NCBI RefSeq assembly: GCF_027409185.1
Contig: NC_084466.1
Coordinates: forward strand, 70,724,501-70,788,500
Source: Cynocephalus volans
Lineage: Eukaryota > Chordata > Mammalia > Dermoptera > Cynocephalidae
Direction of reading: 5' to 3'
DNA length: 64,000 bases
The position numbers and the translations under genes were made by a program. Positions 36,312-49,500 of this stretch are shown piece after piece. The notes under the pieces are model-generated. The model was not told where the DNA came from. It ran no database searches and worked only from the letters and a program-made list of their open reading frames with translations. Positions within the stretch are counted from its first letter, which is position 1. Every line of letters starts with the position of its first letter.

Positions 36312-36437
36312 GGCTGAGCCCGTGGCGCACTCGGTAGCGTGCTGCACTAGGAGCGCAGCGACGCTCCCGCCGCGGGTTTGGATCCTATATAGGAATGACT
36401 GGTGCACTCACTGGCTGAGTGCCGGTCACGAAAAAAA
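36312..36437 (+). mobile_element. CYN SINE (GCTGAGCCC type)
   Basis: GGCTGAGCCCGTGGCGCAC head, GGGTTTGGATCCTATATAGG (one change in the B box) and an A tail. The perfect 17-bp target duplication AAAAGCCAAAGCTGGAG lies at 36295-36311 and 36438-36454. Confidence 0.95.
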
Positions 36438-36849
36438 AAAAGCCAAAGCTGGAGAAAAGCCCAAAGCTTCTTGACTCACCCTTTCCTGCCTCATCCAGTC
36501 TGTCCTCTTTCACCTCAAGTGAAGGAGAGTCCTGATGCTAAGCAGCCTGGAAGAGATCTCTACATTTCCAAGGAGTGGAAATAGGTTAAACAGGAAGTAG
36601 AGAATACTTGGAAGAAATGATCAATTTTATCCACATTATCATTTATCTGAGGAAGGAGGGTGTCCATAGCACTTACCCTTCTTGCTAATTTATAATGTAC
36701 AAATTTCCAGTTCCCACCTGGTATTAAAGAATTAAGATGCCAAAACATGAAATATCACATTTCCTCAAAAATGATTGCTAATTCCAGGTTTTTGATATGT
36801 ATAGGCATTTGGATTAGCCTGTATAAAAGGCAAAATATCCAAGATAGGT

Positions 36850-37125
36850 AGCTTAGTATGGAGTCAGATCTAGTCCCCCTGCTTTCTAACCTTCTGATCC
36901 CAGGCAGGCCACTCACCCTCTCTATGTCACAGAGTCCTCGTCTGTAATGTGGAGATAATAATATGCTTCATATGTGCAGGACACTTCGAAAAATGTCTGG
37001 CAGGCAGTAAACTCTCAAGAGCCCAGCACAAGAATACCTACCCTGCAGAATTATTATGAGGTTTAAGTGAGATACTGTATTAAATGACTGGCACACAGCA
37101 GATAGTCAATAAATGGTTGAAGTTA
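36850..37125 (+). mobile_element. MIR SINE
   Basis: CTTCTGATCCCAGGCAGGCC, CTCGTCTGTAATGTGGAG, AGGTTTAAGTGAGATACTG and ACACAGCAGATAGTCAATAA in MIR order, with an extra copy of the middle part. Confidence 0.75.
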
Positions 37126-37645
37126 CTGTCACTTGTTGAAAAACAGTATAAGCCATTGAGTGATATAGGATTCTGGATGGAATATCTTAATACACCATCC
37201 CAGAATTAAGAGGATAAGTTGTATTTGAAGGAAGTTTTACACAAGGAAGGAGCTGTGGAAAGTAAAAGGGACTTACAAAGAAAAGAGTGAACAGAGAAGG
37301 GAGCCTTAGAAAACAGTATGAGATATAACCAGAGAAAGAATTGATTCAGGGAGAGGCCCAGGGCCTAGGGAAAGAGACAGGCAGACTGAGGGCTGGAGGA
37401 AGAGCCTGGGTCAGAGCCTGCAAGAAGAAAAAGACAGAAGAGAGAATAACTCATAGATCTGTACATCTAAAAAGTGTGAATCTTACTAAATATAAATTAT
37501 ACCTCAGTAAACCTCACTTTAATAAAAAAGATAATTAATAGGGTAGTTCTAATTGGCCACAAATTAAACCACAAAGAGAACTTCAATAAAAAAAGTAAAA
37601 TTCTGTCCTTCTAAAAACTATAACTTGTGCAATTGTCTGGAGCAA

Positions 37646-37740
37646 TTATTTATTTATTTGGCAGCTGGCTGGTATGGGGATCCGAAACCTCAACCTTGGT
37701 GTTATAACACATGCTCTAAGCAACTGAGCTAACCAGCCAG
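37646..37740 (-). mobile_element. CYN SINE (single-unit form)
   Basis: On the minus strand CTGGCTGGTTAGCTCAGTTG starts the element, followed by AACACCAAGGTTGAGG and GGATCCCCATACCAGCC. It is old or short-tailed, with TTTA repeats on the plus strand as its tail. Confidence 0.85.
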
Positions 37741-38719
37741 TCAGAGCCATCCTTTATGAGAGTGACAAAAATAAAGCCTGAAAGTGGAAAATGTTTTTCC
37801 TCCACACTTTTTCTATTCTGGTATTGATTCACTAGTTATTTTCTTCCCAGTGACCCCTGAAATGCACTTTCTAGAAAGAATATACCTTTGGCAAGAAGAG
37901 GCAAATTAACTGAAATTGGTCCTAATATAGGTTCTTGACTGTCCTAGATGTCTCATGAAATTCGATGCTAATTAACTCAACGAGCCTTCCATGAAAATGA
38001 AAAAACAAAATCATCCTATATTCCATTTATCAACTGCTGCACAACAAACCACCCTAAATCTTAGTGGCTTAAAACATTTTATTATCTCTCATGGTCCTGC
38101 AGTGGACTGGGCTCAGATGGGTGGTTCCTACTTGGGGTCTCTCTTGTGGTTGCAGTCAGGTAGTGGGTGGTCTGGACTAGATGTCTATGACGGTTTCTTC
38201 ACTCACACATCTGATGTGTCAGCTGGAGTAGCTGGAAGAAACGAGGCTGGCTGTCTCTTTCTGTCTCTGTGTGTCTTTCTGTCTCTGTCTATCGCTGGCC
38301 CTGTTCTGTGGTCTCTCTACCAGGCCAGCGTGGGCTTTCTCACAGCATGGCATCTCAGCATTTTTGGGCTTCTTACAGAGGAGTTGGCTTGCCTTAGACT
38401 GAGCACTTCAGGCATCCCAGGCTAAAGCTGCACAGCACTGAATCATATAGCATCATTTCCACTGCGTTCTACTGATGCTGAACGAGTCACTGGGCCAGCG
38501 CAGATTCAAAGGGAGGGGATCACACTTCCCTTCGAGTACCAGCAGGAGTGGCTCATTGGGGGACCATTTGTGGAGAATTGCTTCCATACCCTAGGAAACT
38601 TTTAATTAAGTCCTTTCACTTCATCAGTCCACACTGATGGCTTCATATTTAAAAAAAATTTCTAACCATCTTGGTCTTTTAAGAGCTTTGTATTTCAATT
38701 TATAGAATATTTTGTTAAG

Positions 38720-39000
38720 AACTGCCATATACATTATTTAATTTGATTATCATGATAACAATCGAGGTAGGCAGGGCAAGGATTTGGGGTCGGAGGTGCA
38801 GGGGGAGCAGGGGCTGGCCGGTACAGGGCTCAAACCCTGGACCTTGGTGTTATCAGCACCACGCTCTAACCAAGTGAGCTAACGAGTCAGCCCAGGGCAA
38901 CGATTTTATCCCTAATTTACTAATGGGATAAATGAGCCTCAGAGAAATTAAGTGAGTCACATGGCCCGTAAGAACCAGCCCACAAGCCTACTGACTCCGC
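38720..39000 (-). mobile_element. MIR split by a CYN SINE
   Basis: A reversed MIR in two pieces (38720-38785 and 38907-39000): ACATTATTTAATTTGATTAT, then TTTACTAATGGGATAAATGA and CTCAGAGAAATTAAGTGAGT. Confidence 0.75.
38786..38892 (-). mobile_element. CYN SINE inserted in the MIR
   Basis: The complement reads GGCTGACTCGTTAGCTCACT, then AACACCAAGGTCCAGGGTTT and GCCCTGTACCGGCCAGCC. The 14-bp duplication CAGGGCAAGGATTT (38772-38785) and CAGGGCAACGATTT (38893-38906) differs at one base. Confidence 0.9.
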
Positions 39001-39215
39001 ACCAGGGCTCTTTCCCTGGTTCTCAGGACCACTCAGTAGCATTGTGTGTTCCTTTGGAATCAGTCCAGCCTGAAATGACAACATGTTGAAGTTATACTAA
39101 CAACATTAGTGCTGGTGTCAGCAAAATCATGCTTCTAGGATGAGTATGGAAGACAAAGAGCCAAGGAAACTTTAGGCACCTATTTACTAGAGAGATTTTA
39201 ATTAGAACATACTCT

Positions 39216-39316
39216 GGGCTGGCTGGTTAGCCCAATTGGTTAGAGCATGGTGTTGGTAACATCAAGATCAAGGGTTCAGATCCTTGTACTGGCCAGCCAT
39301 TACCCCCTAAAAAATG
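39216..39316 (+). mobile_element. CYN SINE (single-unit form)
   Basis: GGGCTGGCTGGTTAGCCCAA, then AAGGGTTCAGATCCTTGTAC and TGGCCAGCCATTACCCCC followed by a short A tail. Confidence 0.88.
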
Positions 39317-39420
39317 TAATATCCTTTGCAAGTTAATTAGAAATCAAGGAATCTGTGCAGAAAACAATTTTGGGTGAGGATGCTAAATTATCTAGAAGGT
39401 TAGTAAACACTGTTCCTTAT

Positions 39421-40163
39421 TTTTTTTAATTTTTAAATTTTTAAAATTTTTTGTATTGAAAGATAATTGATTATATCTATTTGTGGGGTACAGAATTGAA
39501 TATCAGTACATGTGTACAATATGTGGTGATAAAATCAGGATAATTACAATGCTGCTGTTTACCAAACGTAATCAATCTTTGTGACCCTGAACTAATTTCT
39601 TGCTAATCCCCCTCCCCCTCCCCCTTTCCCAGCTCTAATAACCACAGTACTGTTCTCTCTTTTTTTGAAACTTCAATGTATTATTGATTGTTTCTTTCTT
39701 TCTTACTTCTTTTCTTTTCTTTCTTTATTTTAGCTCTCACTTATGAGTGAGGACATACAGTATTTCTCTTTCTGTGTCTGGCTTAACACTTAAGATCATT
39801 TTCACCAAGCTCATCCATGTTGCTGTGAATGGCAGTATTTCATCCTTGTTTATGGCAGAGTAGTATTCTACTGAGTATGTATACCACATCTTCCTTATCC
39901 AGCCATCTGTTGCTGGACATTTAGGTTGATTCCAACTCTTGGCTATTGTAAATAGAGCTGCGATAAACATGGAAGTGCAGGAATCCCTTTGACATGATGA
40001 TTTCCATTCCTTTGGGTATATACCCAGTAGTGGGATTGCTGGATCATATGGCAGTTCTATCTGTAGTTGTTTGAGAAACATCCGTACTGTTTTCCATAAT
40101 GGCTGCACTAATTTACAGTCCCACCAACAGTGTAGGTGGGTTCCCCTTTCTCCACATCCTCAC
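39421..40163 (-). mobile_element. 5'-truncated L1
   Basis: Reversed L1 3'UTR and late ORF2, from a T-rich tail to ACCAACAGTGTAGGTGGG and CTCCACATCCTCACC. The ORF2 C-terminal frame is open on the minus strand at 39737-40108 ([17 protein letters not shown] visible). Confidence 0.9.
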
Positions 40164-40531
40164 CATAAGAATGTCTTCTGATTTCCAAAGTAGCCATTCC
40201 TAGAGAACACCAAAGCTAATTTTTTCAGCAATTACTACTTCTGGACCTAATGGTGAACTTTCATCAATCACCTTGTATGAAATAGTCCAGAATATATTGT
40301 TGTTGTTTTAAAGAATGTTATATTTCTGCATGCAGGTGCTGAAGAAAATGAAACGAAAGAATTTTAAGAAATAAGGAGAAAATTGTTTCTAGCCAATTCG
40401 TGGTGCTGTGGATCTCTTAAACCTATGATTCAAAGGCAGAAATCTAAATGAAAATAGTGTTACTCTTGCATTCAGTTGTTTTATAAAATAATAAGTGTAC
40501 TTAGCACTGCATGTTTAGAAGAGTTTTTCTA

Positions 40532-43143
40532 CTTAGGCTAGCTAATGGCTTGTCTATTTTGTTTATCTTATCAAAAAAAACAACATTTTGGGGCCGAGCC
40601 CGTGGCGCACTCGGTAGAGTGCTGGGCTGGGAGCGCGGAGACGCTCCCGCCGCAGGTTCGGATCCTATATAGGAATGACCGGTGCACTCACTGGCTGAGT
40701 GCCGGTCACGAAAAAATGACAAAAAAAAAAAAAAACTTTTTGTTTCATTGATCTTTTGTACTGTTTTTTGGGTTTCTATTTCATTTTGTTCTGCTCTGAT
40801 CTTAATTATTCCTTTCCATCTACTAACTTTGGGGTTGGATCGTTGCTGTTTTTCTAGTTCTTTGAGGTGTAGCATTAGGTTGTTGACTTGCCATCTTTAT
40901 ATTCTTCTGATGTAAGCATTTTATTGTGATAAACTTCCCTCTTGGTACTGCTTTTGCAGTGTCCCACATGTTTTGGTACTATGTGTCATTATTTTCATTG
41001 GTTTCAAGAAACTTTTTGATTTCCTGTTTAATTTATTCCTGGACCTGTGTGTCATTAAGGAGGATGCTGCTTAATTCCCATGTATTTGTATAGTTACCAG
41101 AGTTTCATTAGTTACTGATTTCTAGTTTTAATTCATTGTAGTCTGAAAAACTACATGAAATAATTTCTGCTTTTTAAAATTTGTTGATACTTGATTTGTG
41201 ACCTAACATGAGGTCTATCCTTGAGAATGTTCCATGTGCTGATGAAAGGAATGTATATTCTGTGGTTGTTGGATGAAATGTTCTGTAAAAGTGTGCCAAG
41301 TCCAACTGGTCTAAAGTGCAGTTTAGATCTTGCATTTCTGTGTTGATTTTTTGCCTAGATGATCTGTCCGATGTTGGGAAGGGATGTTTACATCTCATAC
41401 TATTATGGTATTTTGGTCTATCTCTTTCTTTAGGTCTAGTAGTGTTTGCTTTGTATATCTGACTGCTCTGATGTTGGGTGCACATATATTTATGGTAGAT
41501 CCCTTTTTCATTATATAGTGGCCATCTTTGTCTCTTTTTTATGGTTTTTGGTTTAAAGTCTATTTTATCTGATATAAGAATAGCTACTCATGCTCATTTT
41601 TGGTTTCCATTTGCATGTATATCTTTTTCCATCCTTTCACTCTCAGTCCAAGTGTCTCTCTACAGGTGAGGTGAGTCTCTTGAAGACAGCATATTCTTGG
41701 GTCTATCTTTTTAATCCAATCAGTCTGTGTCTTTTGAGTGGGGAACTTAATCCTTTTATATTAAGAGTTATTACAGCCAACTGATCTTCAACAAAGGCAT
41801 GAAGAACATACACTGGGGAAAATACTGCCTCTTCAATAAATGGTGCTGGGAAAATTGAACATACATATGTAGAAGAATGAAACTAGACCTGTTCCTCTCA
41901 CCATATACCAAAATTGACTCAAAATGGATTAAAGGATTAAATATACATCCTGAAACTATAAAACTCCTAAAAGAAAACATAGGGGAAACTCTTTAGGAAG
42001 TAAGACTGGGCATAGACTTTATGAATACAATCCCCAAAGCACAGGCAACAAAAGGAAAAATAAACAAATGGGATTATATCAAACTAAAGTCTTCTGCACA
42101 GCAAAAGAAACAATTAACAGAGCAAAAAGACAACCAACAAAGTAGGAGAAAATATTTGCAAAATATGCATCCGACAAAGGATTAACATCTAGAATATAAA
42201 AGGAACTCAACTTGACAGTAAAAAACAAACAAGTAACTCAATTAAAAAATGGTCAAAGGAGCTGAATAGGTATTTCTCAAAGGAAGACATATGAATGGCC
42301 AACAGACACATGAAAATATGCTCAACATCACTCAGCATCTCAGAAATGCAAATCAAAACCACACTGAGATATCATCTGACTTTAATTAGACTGGCCATTA
42401 TCAAAAAGACAGAGAATAACAAATGCTGGTAAGGATGTGGAGATAGGTGAATGTTCCTACACTGTTGGTGGGACTGTAAAATGGCACAGCCATTATGGAA
42501 AATGGTACGGAGTTTCCTCGAAGAACTACAGCTAGAACTGTCAGCTCATCCAGCAATCCCACTGCTTGGTATATACCCAAACGAATGGAAATCATCATCT
42601 CTAAGGGACACCTGTACTCTCATGTTTATTGAAGCTCTGTTTACAACAGCCAAGAGTTGGAACCAACCTAAAAGCCCATTATCAGATGAGTGGATAAGGA
42701 AATGTGTTACATTTATATAATGGAATACTACTCTGCCACAGGAGAGAATGAAATACTGCCATTCACAGCAACGTGGATGAACTTAGATAAAATTATGTTA
42801 AGTGAAATAAACCAGGCACAGAAAGAGAAATACTGCATGTCCTCACTTATATGTGGGAGCTAATAGAAAAATAGATGAATGAATGAAAAAAGAAAGAAAG
42901 AAAGAAAAGGGATGCAGCAATCACAATAGTGTATTGGACTTTTTGGGAGAGGGGAACAGAGCTGGGGTTGCCAGGGGTGGAGGGGTAAGAAGGAGAAGCT
43001 GGTGGGGGGTCACGAGGATTGATTGCATTGTGTAATGGTAGATGTGCTCACTGTCCTGATTTTAACACCACATGTTGCACACTGGTATCGATATTTGATG
43101 TTGTACCCCACAGATATGTACAATTAAAAAGAAAAAAAGAAAA
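40532..43143 (+). mobile_element. L1 with 5' inversion (twin-primed)
   Basis: The left part (40532 to about 41779) is ORF2 sequence in reverse. The right part (about 41780-43143) is late ORF2 and 3'UTR in sense, ending in an A-rich tail. The perfect 15-bp target duplication AGAAGAGTTTTTCTA lies at 40517-40531 and 43144-43158, so both parts entered together. The inverted segment is from the early ORF2 region (endonuclease to before the RT) and the sense segment from the C-terminal end. By estimate about 2 kb of ORF2 between them is missing. A CYN SINE is nested at 40591-40735. Confidence 0.93.
40591..40735 (+). mobile_element. CYN SINE (GCCGAGCCC type) nested in L1
   Basis: GGGCCGAGCCCGTGGCGCAC head, GGTTCGGATCCTATATAGG and a two-part A tail. 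It lies inside the inverted ORF2 segment, so it is younger than that L1. Confidence 0.93.
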
Positions 43144-43254
43144 AGAAGAGTTTTTCTATATCTCAGATTATAAATTATCTTTGGATGAGGCCAGCCTGAG
43201 AGTTTAGGAAGGGTCCTATCCTGAAATATAGATATGCATTCTTGGTTTGCTGCA

Positions 43255-43292
43255 GCAGGATAGGCAACCAGGAACAACCAGGAACAACCAGC
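43255..43292. repeat. 10-bp minisatellite, three copies
   Basis: AACCAGGAAC is repeated with small change at 43265-43292. Confidence 0.7.
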
Positions 43293-43818
43293 ACTGAAAA
43301 TTAGACCTTCACTGGGGAGTCACACAGGTGCACAAGGACCACTCGGGAAGACCTGGTCCAGCTGCCAGAAAGAAATATTTGAAGCCTCTGCTGATATCTA
43401 GAGTCCAGTCTGGCAGTTGTAGTTCTGCCATATGAAATACACCCCCATCCAAATATTGCTCTGATTCCAAAGCACTCTATGAATAAATGATCATTTGAAA
43501 GCTGATAGATAATGAACTAGAGGTGGGATTCAATGACTAGTGGTTCACAAAGCTGAAAAATTATGTTATGAATAGCATTCATAATAACATAGAAATATTG
43601 AAAGCAGGCCAAATTACAAAAAATTACAAAATTGTATATTAAAATAGCAGAGATAGATATTAAAAGAGCAGGTTAGCTTAACGATATAAGAAATTTCACT
43701 TCCTTTTAATATAGTTCATTCTCATAATATCCAAACTACTCCAGATTCAATTTTAACATTATTTACTTACTATGCTGATTCTTTTTTTCTGTCTCCCCCT
43801 GTTGCTATTAATTGTACT

Positions 43819-46089
43819 CTTTTTTTAAAAAATGAAACATAGCTGGTTCTACATATCTGTGGGGTACAGAGTTGAATGTCAATACCTGTGTGCAATATGT
43901 GATGCTCAAATCAGGATAATTAGTATATTCAACATTATGCAATGTAATCAATTTTTGTGGCCCTTTACCAATTCCTCCCTCACCCCCCACCCCTTCCCAC
44001 TTCTGGTAACCTCTGTTCTGCTCTCTCCATTTGAAAATTCAATGGATTATTATGATTGTTGTATCTTTCTTTTATTTATTTATTTACCTCTCACTCATGG
44101 GTGAAGACATGCAGTATTTCTCTGTCTGTGCCTGGCTTTTTTCACTCACTATAATTTTCTCTAAATTCATCCATGTTGCTGCGAATGGCAGTATTTCATT
44201 CTTTTATATGGCAGAGTAGTATTTCATTGTGTAAATATAACACATTTTCCTCATCCAGTCATCCAATAATGGACATTTATGTTGGTTCCAATTCTTAGCT
44301 ATTGTAAGTAAAGCTGCGATAAACATGGTAGTGCAGGTATCCCTTTGACCTGTTGATTTCCATTTCCTTTGAGTATATACCCAGCAGTGGAATTGCTGGA
44401 TCACACCTGCAGTTCTATCTATGATCTTGTAGTTTGAGGAACCTCTTTACCTTTTTCCATAATGGCTTAACCAGTTTACAGTCCCACCAACAGTGAGGAG
44501 GGTTCGCCTTTCTCTGTCTTTTGATAATGTACAGTGTAACTGAGGTGAGATGATATCTCAGTATGGTTCTGATTTGAATTTCCCTGATGTTGAGTGCTGT
44601 TAAGCACTTTTTCATGGGTCTGTTGGCCATTCTTATATCTTCCTTTGAGAAATGCCCATTTAGCTCCTTTACCCATTTTTTAAGTGGGTTATTTGTTTTT
44701 TTACTGTCAAGTTGTTTGAATTCCTTTTATATTTTGGATACTAATCCCTTGTTGGAAGCACAGTTTGCAGATATTTTCTCTCACTTTGTAGGTTGTATTT
44801 TCACTCTGTTAATTGTTTTATTGGGTTTTTTGTTTGTTTCTTTGTTTTTGCTGTCAGAAGCCTTTTAGTCTGATATAACCCCATTTGTTTATTTTTCCTT
44901 TTGTTACTGTGTTTTGGGGGTCATATTCATAAAGTCTTTGGCCAGTCCTACTTCCTGAAGTGTTTCCCCTGGTTTTTTTTAGGAGTTTTATAGTTTCAGT
45001 TCTTATATTTAAGTCTTTAACCTATTTTGAGTTGATTTTGATATATATGTTGAGAATTAAAGGTCTAATTTCATTCTTCTACATATGGATGTCCAGTTTT
45101 CTCAGCACCATTTATTGAAGGGGCTGTCATTTCCCCAGTGTATGTTCTTGGTGCCTTTGTCAACGATAAGCTGGCTGCAAGTATGTGGGTTGACTTCTGG
45201 TTTCTGTGTTCTGTTCCATTGATCTGAGTGTCTGTTTTTTTGCCAACACCAATATGTTTTGGTTACTATAGCTTTGTAGTATAACTTGAAGTCAGGTAGT
45301 GTTAGGCCTCCAGCTTTATTGATTTATCTCTTTGCTCAGGATTGCTTTGGCTATTGGGGGTCTTTTGTTGTTCCATATAAATGCTAAGATTGTTTTTTCT
45401 ATTTCTGCAAAGAATGTCTTTGGTATTTTGATTGGTATTGCATTGAATCTATAGATCATTTCGAGTTAATATAGACATTTTCACTATGTTAATTCTTCCA
45501 ATCCAAGAGCAGAGAATGTCTTTCCATCTTTTTGTGTCCTCTTTAATTTCTTTCAACAGTCATTTGTGGTTCTCATTACAGAGATCTTTCACCTCATTGG
45601 TTCAATTTATTCCTAGGTTTTTTGCTTTTTTTTTTTTTTTTTTTTTTGGTGACTGTTGTAAATGGGCTAGTTTTCTTGGTTTATTTTTCTGCAAGTTCAT
45701 TGCCAGAGTATAAAAACACTACTGATTTCTGTGTGTTGATTTTGTATCCTGCAACTTTACTGAAATAGTTTTTCAACTCTGAGTTTTTTGTAGTGTCTTT
45801 AGGCTTTTCTATATATAGGATCATGTCATTTGCAAATAGGGACAATTTGACTTCATCTTTTCCAATCTGAATGCTCTTTCTTTCTTTCTCTTGCCTGACT
45901 GCTCTGGCTAATACTTCCAATACTATGCTAAATAGGAGTTGTGAGAGTGGGCATCCTTGTCTTGTTCCCATTCCTGAAAGCTTTTCCCCATTCAGGATGA
46001 TATTGGCAGTGGGTTTGCCATAGATGGCTTTTATTGTGTTGATAAACTTTCCTTCTATACCTAATTTGTTTAGAGTCTTTATCATGAAG
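43819..46089 (-). mobile_element. 5'-truncated L1 with RT-domain remnant
   Basis: Reversed 3'UTR (GGGGTACAGAGTTGAATGTC) through ORF2 to the RT domain. The minus frame 45681-46085 has the RT-like [20 protein letters not shown] and the active-site position reads LFANDMIL, where LINE RTs have F/Y-A-D-D. That is one key residue lost. The element ends at TTATCATGAAGG, a usual place within ORF2. Other stops and frameshifts are present. Confidence 0.92.
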
Positions 46090-46497
46090 GAATACTATGA
46101 TAGTTCTAAGGAACCCTTTAGATCTGGTAAATAATACATCTTGGAAAGATCTAAAGGAATAATACACCAAGAAAGATTCAGCAAAAGTTAGAAATATTCT
46201 GTGAATCTGCCATTTGCATTCACACGCTAGTGGGCCACAGAAGGATAAATGTGAAACTACTTCTCCCTAGGGGCAGGGTGGCAGAACACTAATGTCATGG
46301 CAAAGGTGAGTTTTACAGGAATTGCGCCTACTTGCTTATGCATTCATCAACTGTATTTGCTGCTTGTTTTATTCCACTTTTCATCATACTTGCTTTGTTG
46401 GCATGTACTTCATAGGCAATCAAATTTAATTCATATTGTTAATCACTTTTTAGTCTCTAGGATCTCCTGTATATGTGACTTAATTTCTCAATAAATA

Positions 46498-46565
46498 TGA
46501 GGGTACTTCAAAAAGTTTGTGAAAGTTTAATTTCATTTTTCCATGAACTTTCTGAAATACACTCA
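46498..46565. mobile_element. Mariner-type MITE, 68 bp
   Basis: TGAGGGTACTTCAAAAAGTT at one end pairs with the inverted TGAGTGTATTTCAGAAAGTT at the other. The element is flanked by TA dinucleotides (46496-46497 and 46566-46567), the mariner target duplication. Confidence 0.8.
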
Positions 46566-46567
46566 TA

Positions 46568-49500
46568 TGTTGCTTTGTTGTCTATGTATCAGCAATCAAT
46601 ACCAATATATTTACTTTTTAGCTATAGGATTTATATTTTGTTTTCAGGGTTGGTAGACTATTATTGCATATCCAGAATTTATGATTTTATACATCCATTT
46701 CATAGAATCAGTATACTTTGTTTGATGTGCAAAATCATCCTTTTCCCTAAAATCAACTCTGAATTAACTTTCAGTGCCTCTAAATAAAAAACTAACTAAA
46801 ACTTTTTCCAATGAAATTGGGAGGCAGTTTAGACACCTGCAATATGGTAATAATAATAACAATACTAACTGCCATCATTGCGTACTAAACAATTTCCATC
46901 CTTATCTCATTTAATTTTCTCAATGACGTCAGGATTACCCAGCACAGGCTAATCATGTGTCACAGCAGATGGATGAAATCCTATAACAAGGAGTCCAGGA
47001 ACAGTCAATATTTGGAAATCCAGCTCACCAGGCCGGCAATGGCGTTGGAACACTGAGGTTTGCTCTGTGAAGCAAGCCTGCAGAATAAAACCACTTACCC
47101 AGCAGTTTTGGCTTACTACTTCAATTTACTTGTGGCTCCACTAGCAAAAGTATTAGATTATTATAAACATCTTTCCAAAGCAATGTATTAGCTGAAGGCA
47201 CAGAGAAAAGGAGAGAATGAGGCAATGTGGGCTCACTTGGGCGTAAGTCGTCGTGAGGCTTCCTGACTTGGGTGAGCGATGCGGTGTGTGGTACAGGGCC
47301 GAGCAAGTGACTTGGAGATGGCGGGGATGTTTCCAGGCAGAACAAACCTGAAGTGTCTGGAGGTGCCTGGTCCCCGCCGCCCCTGCCTTTTGTACTCAGT
47401 CTCTCCTGTGCCCCTGTCTCTTCGTTGCTTCTGGGTTCCTGGAGCCTCCTTGCTTTGGGTGTCACCCCGCCAAGACCTCCTCTGCCCCCTCTCTCTCATC
47501 TTCCCACCAGGAGGCCGGCTGTATAATTAAACGCTAACGTATGAAAACCCAAACTGCCGGCTATTGTGCTATTCATCTCAAGAAAATCAGATTTTCTGAA
47601 AGAGGTTCTTTCGGATTTCAGTAAGCAAAGGCTGCAGCAGCTCCCGCGGAGGTGGATGGCTTTCTGCTTGCCCGGCCCTCTCGCATCGCGCCCAGGAAAC
47701 TGCTTCTCCCCGGGGTGTTCACTGGTCTGACCCTCAGGTACGTGGGAACGTTCAGCTGCCCCGGAGCAGAAACAGTCTCACGTTCTGTGCAAGACATGGC
47801 GTGTCTCGTGACGTTTATATTCTAGATGGTGTGGAGGTGAGGGAGGAAGAGACAGACAAAAAATGAGAGACATGTCAAGTAATAAATTACGTAGCATGTA
47901 ATGTGCTGCAGAAAATGAAAAAGTGCTGCAGATAGGGTAGGCGGGGTGGGCAGGCCGGGCGTGCAGCGTGCAGTCCCTTGGAGGTGCAACGCCGCAGATC
48001 CTGCTCCAGCTCCCGCTTCTGACGGGGCGGAAGGGCTAGGAAAGGCCGCTCGCCTTTTGAGCTGGTCTTGGTCCATCTGATGCTGGTGGTCTGGGCTGAG
48101 ATGCTGCTGCGGGCTTTTCTAGGGGGCAGTGTGCAGGGTCGTCCCGGCCCCCTCAGAGAAGGGCAGCACGTCCCCCCACCCCCTGCAGGTGGGGTCCCAC
48201 CTCCCCCCCACGCCCCCACCCCCCACCTTCCTCTTACCCACATTCTCCTTCCTGCGGAGCTGCGGGAGCCACGGAGACCCTGCTGCCATTCACCAGGCCA
48301 CGCCCCTTCCCACCTGCTGGCCACGCCTCTCCACCTTCAGAAATCTGTGAGAAACGAGCACCAGTCCCGACGTCCATGAGACCCCAGCGCCCGGCTGTCT
48401 CAAGACCCCCCGGCTCCTGCCAGACCCCCGCATGGTGCTCAGCTCTGATCAGTAACTGCACCCCAGAGGGCCGCAGGCTTGAACTCAACAGCGTTCAGCT
48501 GGGGAGGAGCTAAACGTGTCCCCTTCCGTCTTTTGGTGACCCCCTTGATCTTGTGAAGAGGAGGAATAAGATTCTAGATACAGCCCTTAACTCTGCCTGC
48601 CCCCCACAGTTTGCCTGTGACTAAGGACAAACATCTCCTCCACCCACCTAAATTCCTCTCCCCGTTCAGGCTGGTGATGGCGGGAGGCTGGGCAAGGTGT
48701 GCTGGGCTGATGGATGAGGGACCCGCAGGTCCTGCCCCCTCTTGGTTAACCCTAGGGGGAGGCATTGTCATCCCTCTGGAGGTGGCTTTCTCTAGAAGGC
48801 ACAGAATTTAGTGCCTCTTCCCTGAAACTTTGATCCTTATCACCAGCTTGGGACATGAGAAATGCTACTCAGCATCCTCTTACACTATCTGGTATTAAAT
48901 CAGAGTGAAGTTTTTAACCATGTGTTAAATGATCAATGTGAAGAACCTCCCTGGGGACAACAGAAAGCCTCCTTCTTTGGTTGTGTCTGGTTCACAGAAC
49001 AGCATTCTCCACAACAGGGTGGAGATAAACTTCACATCTCCCACTGACCACAGTGACCAAAACAAACGAGAGAAGAAAGATGTAAGAACTGGAGGGTTCA
49101 GAATTAGCATAATGGTTGCCAAGGCGACTGTTTGTTCTGCCATCATTTGCATCATCTGGCCTGCTCGGGTTAGTGGTGACCAGACCAGGAACTGTCGCAC
49201 CAGATTACTATGGTGAAGATGTGCACGAAGTCACCAAGCTGATGGCAGCACTTCTTTGGCAGCTCAGGCTGAATTCAAGTGATTGTTGACTCAAACCTTA
49301 AAGGGAAATATCTGATTGCTGTCAGATGTAGGGATGAGAAATGAAAAGGGAAACCTAAAGGAGAAAATTCATTCACATGATACTTCTAATAAGCTTGCAT
49401 TTCTAAATTAATAGAACAAATTATAAGTAGATTCTTCAGCTTCTAATGATCATAATTGAAAATTTAAAAAAGGAAAAGAAAAATGTTCTTCACTTATAAT

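Noticed and set aside
47887-48324. 145-codon minus-strand frame in GC-rich DNA
   Set aside because: No recognisable domain, overlapping open frames on both strands, and GC richness that favours chance frames. It also does not resemble THSD1.
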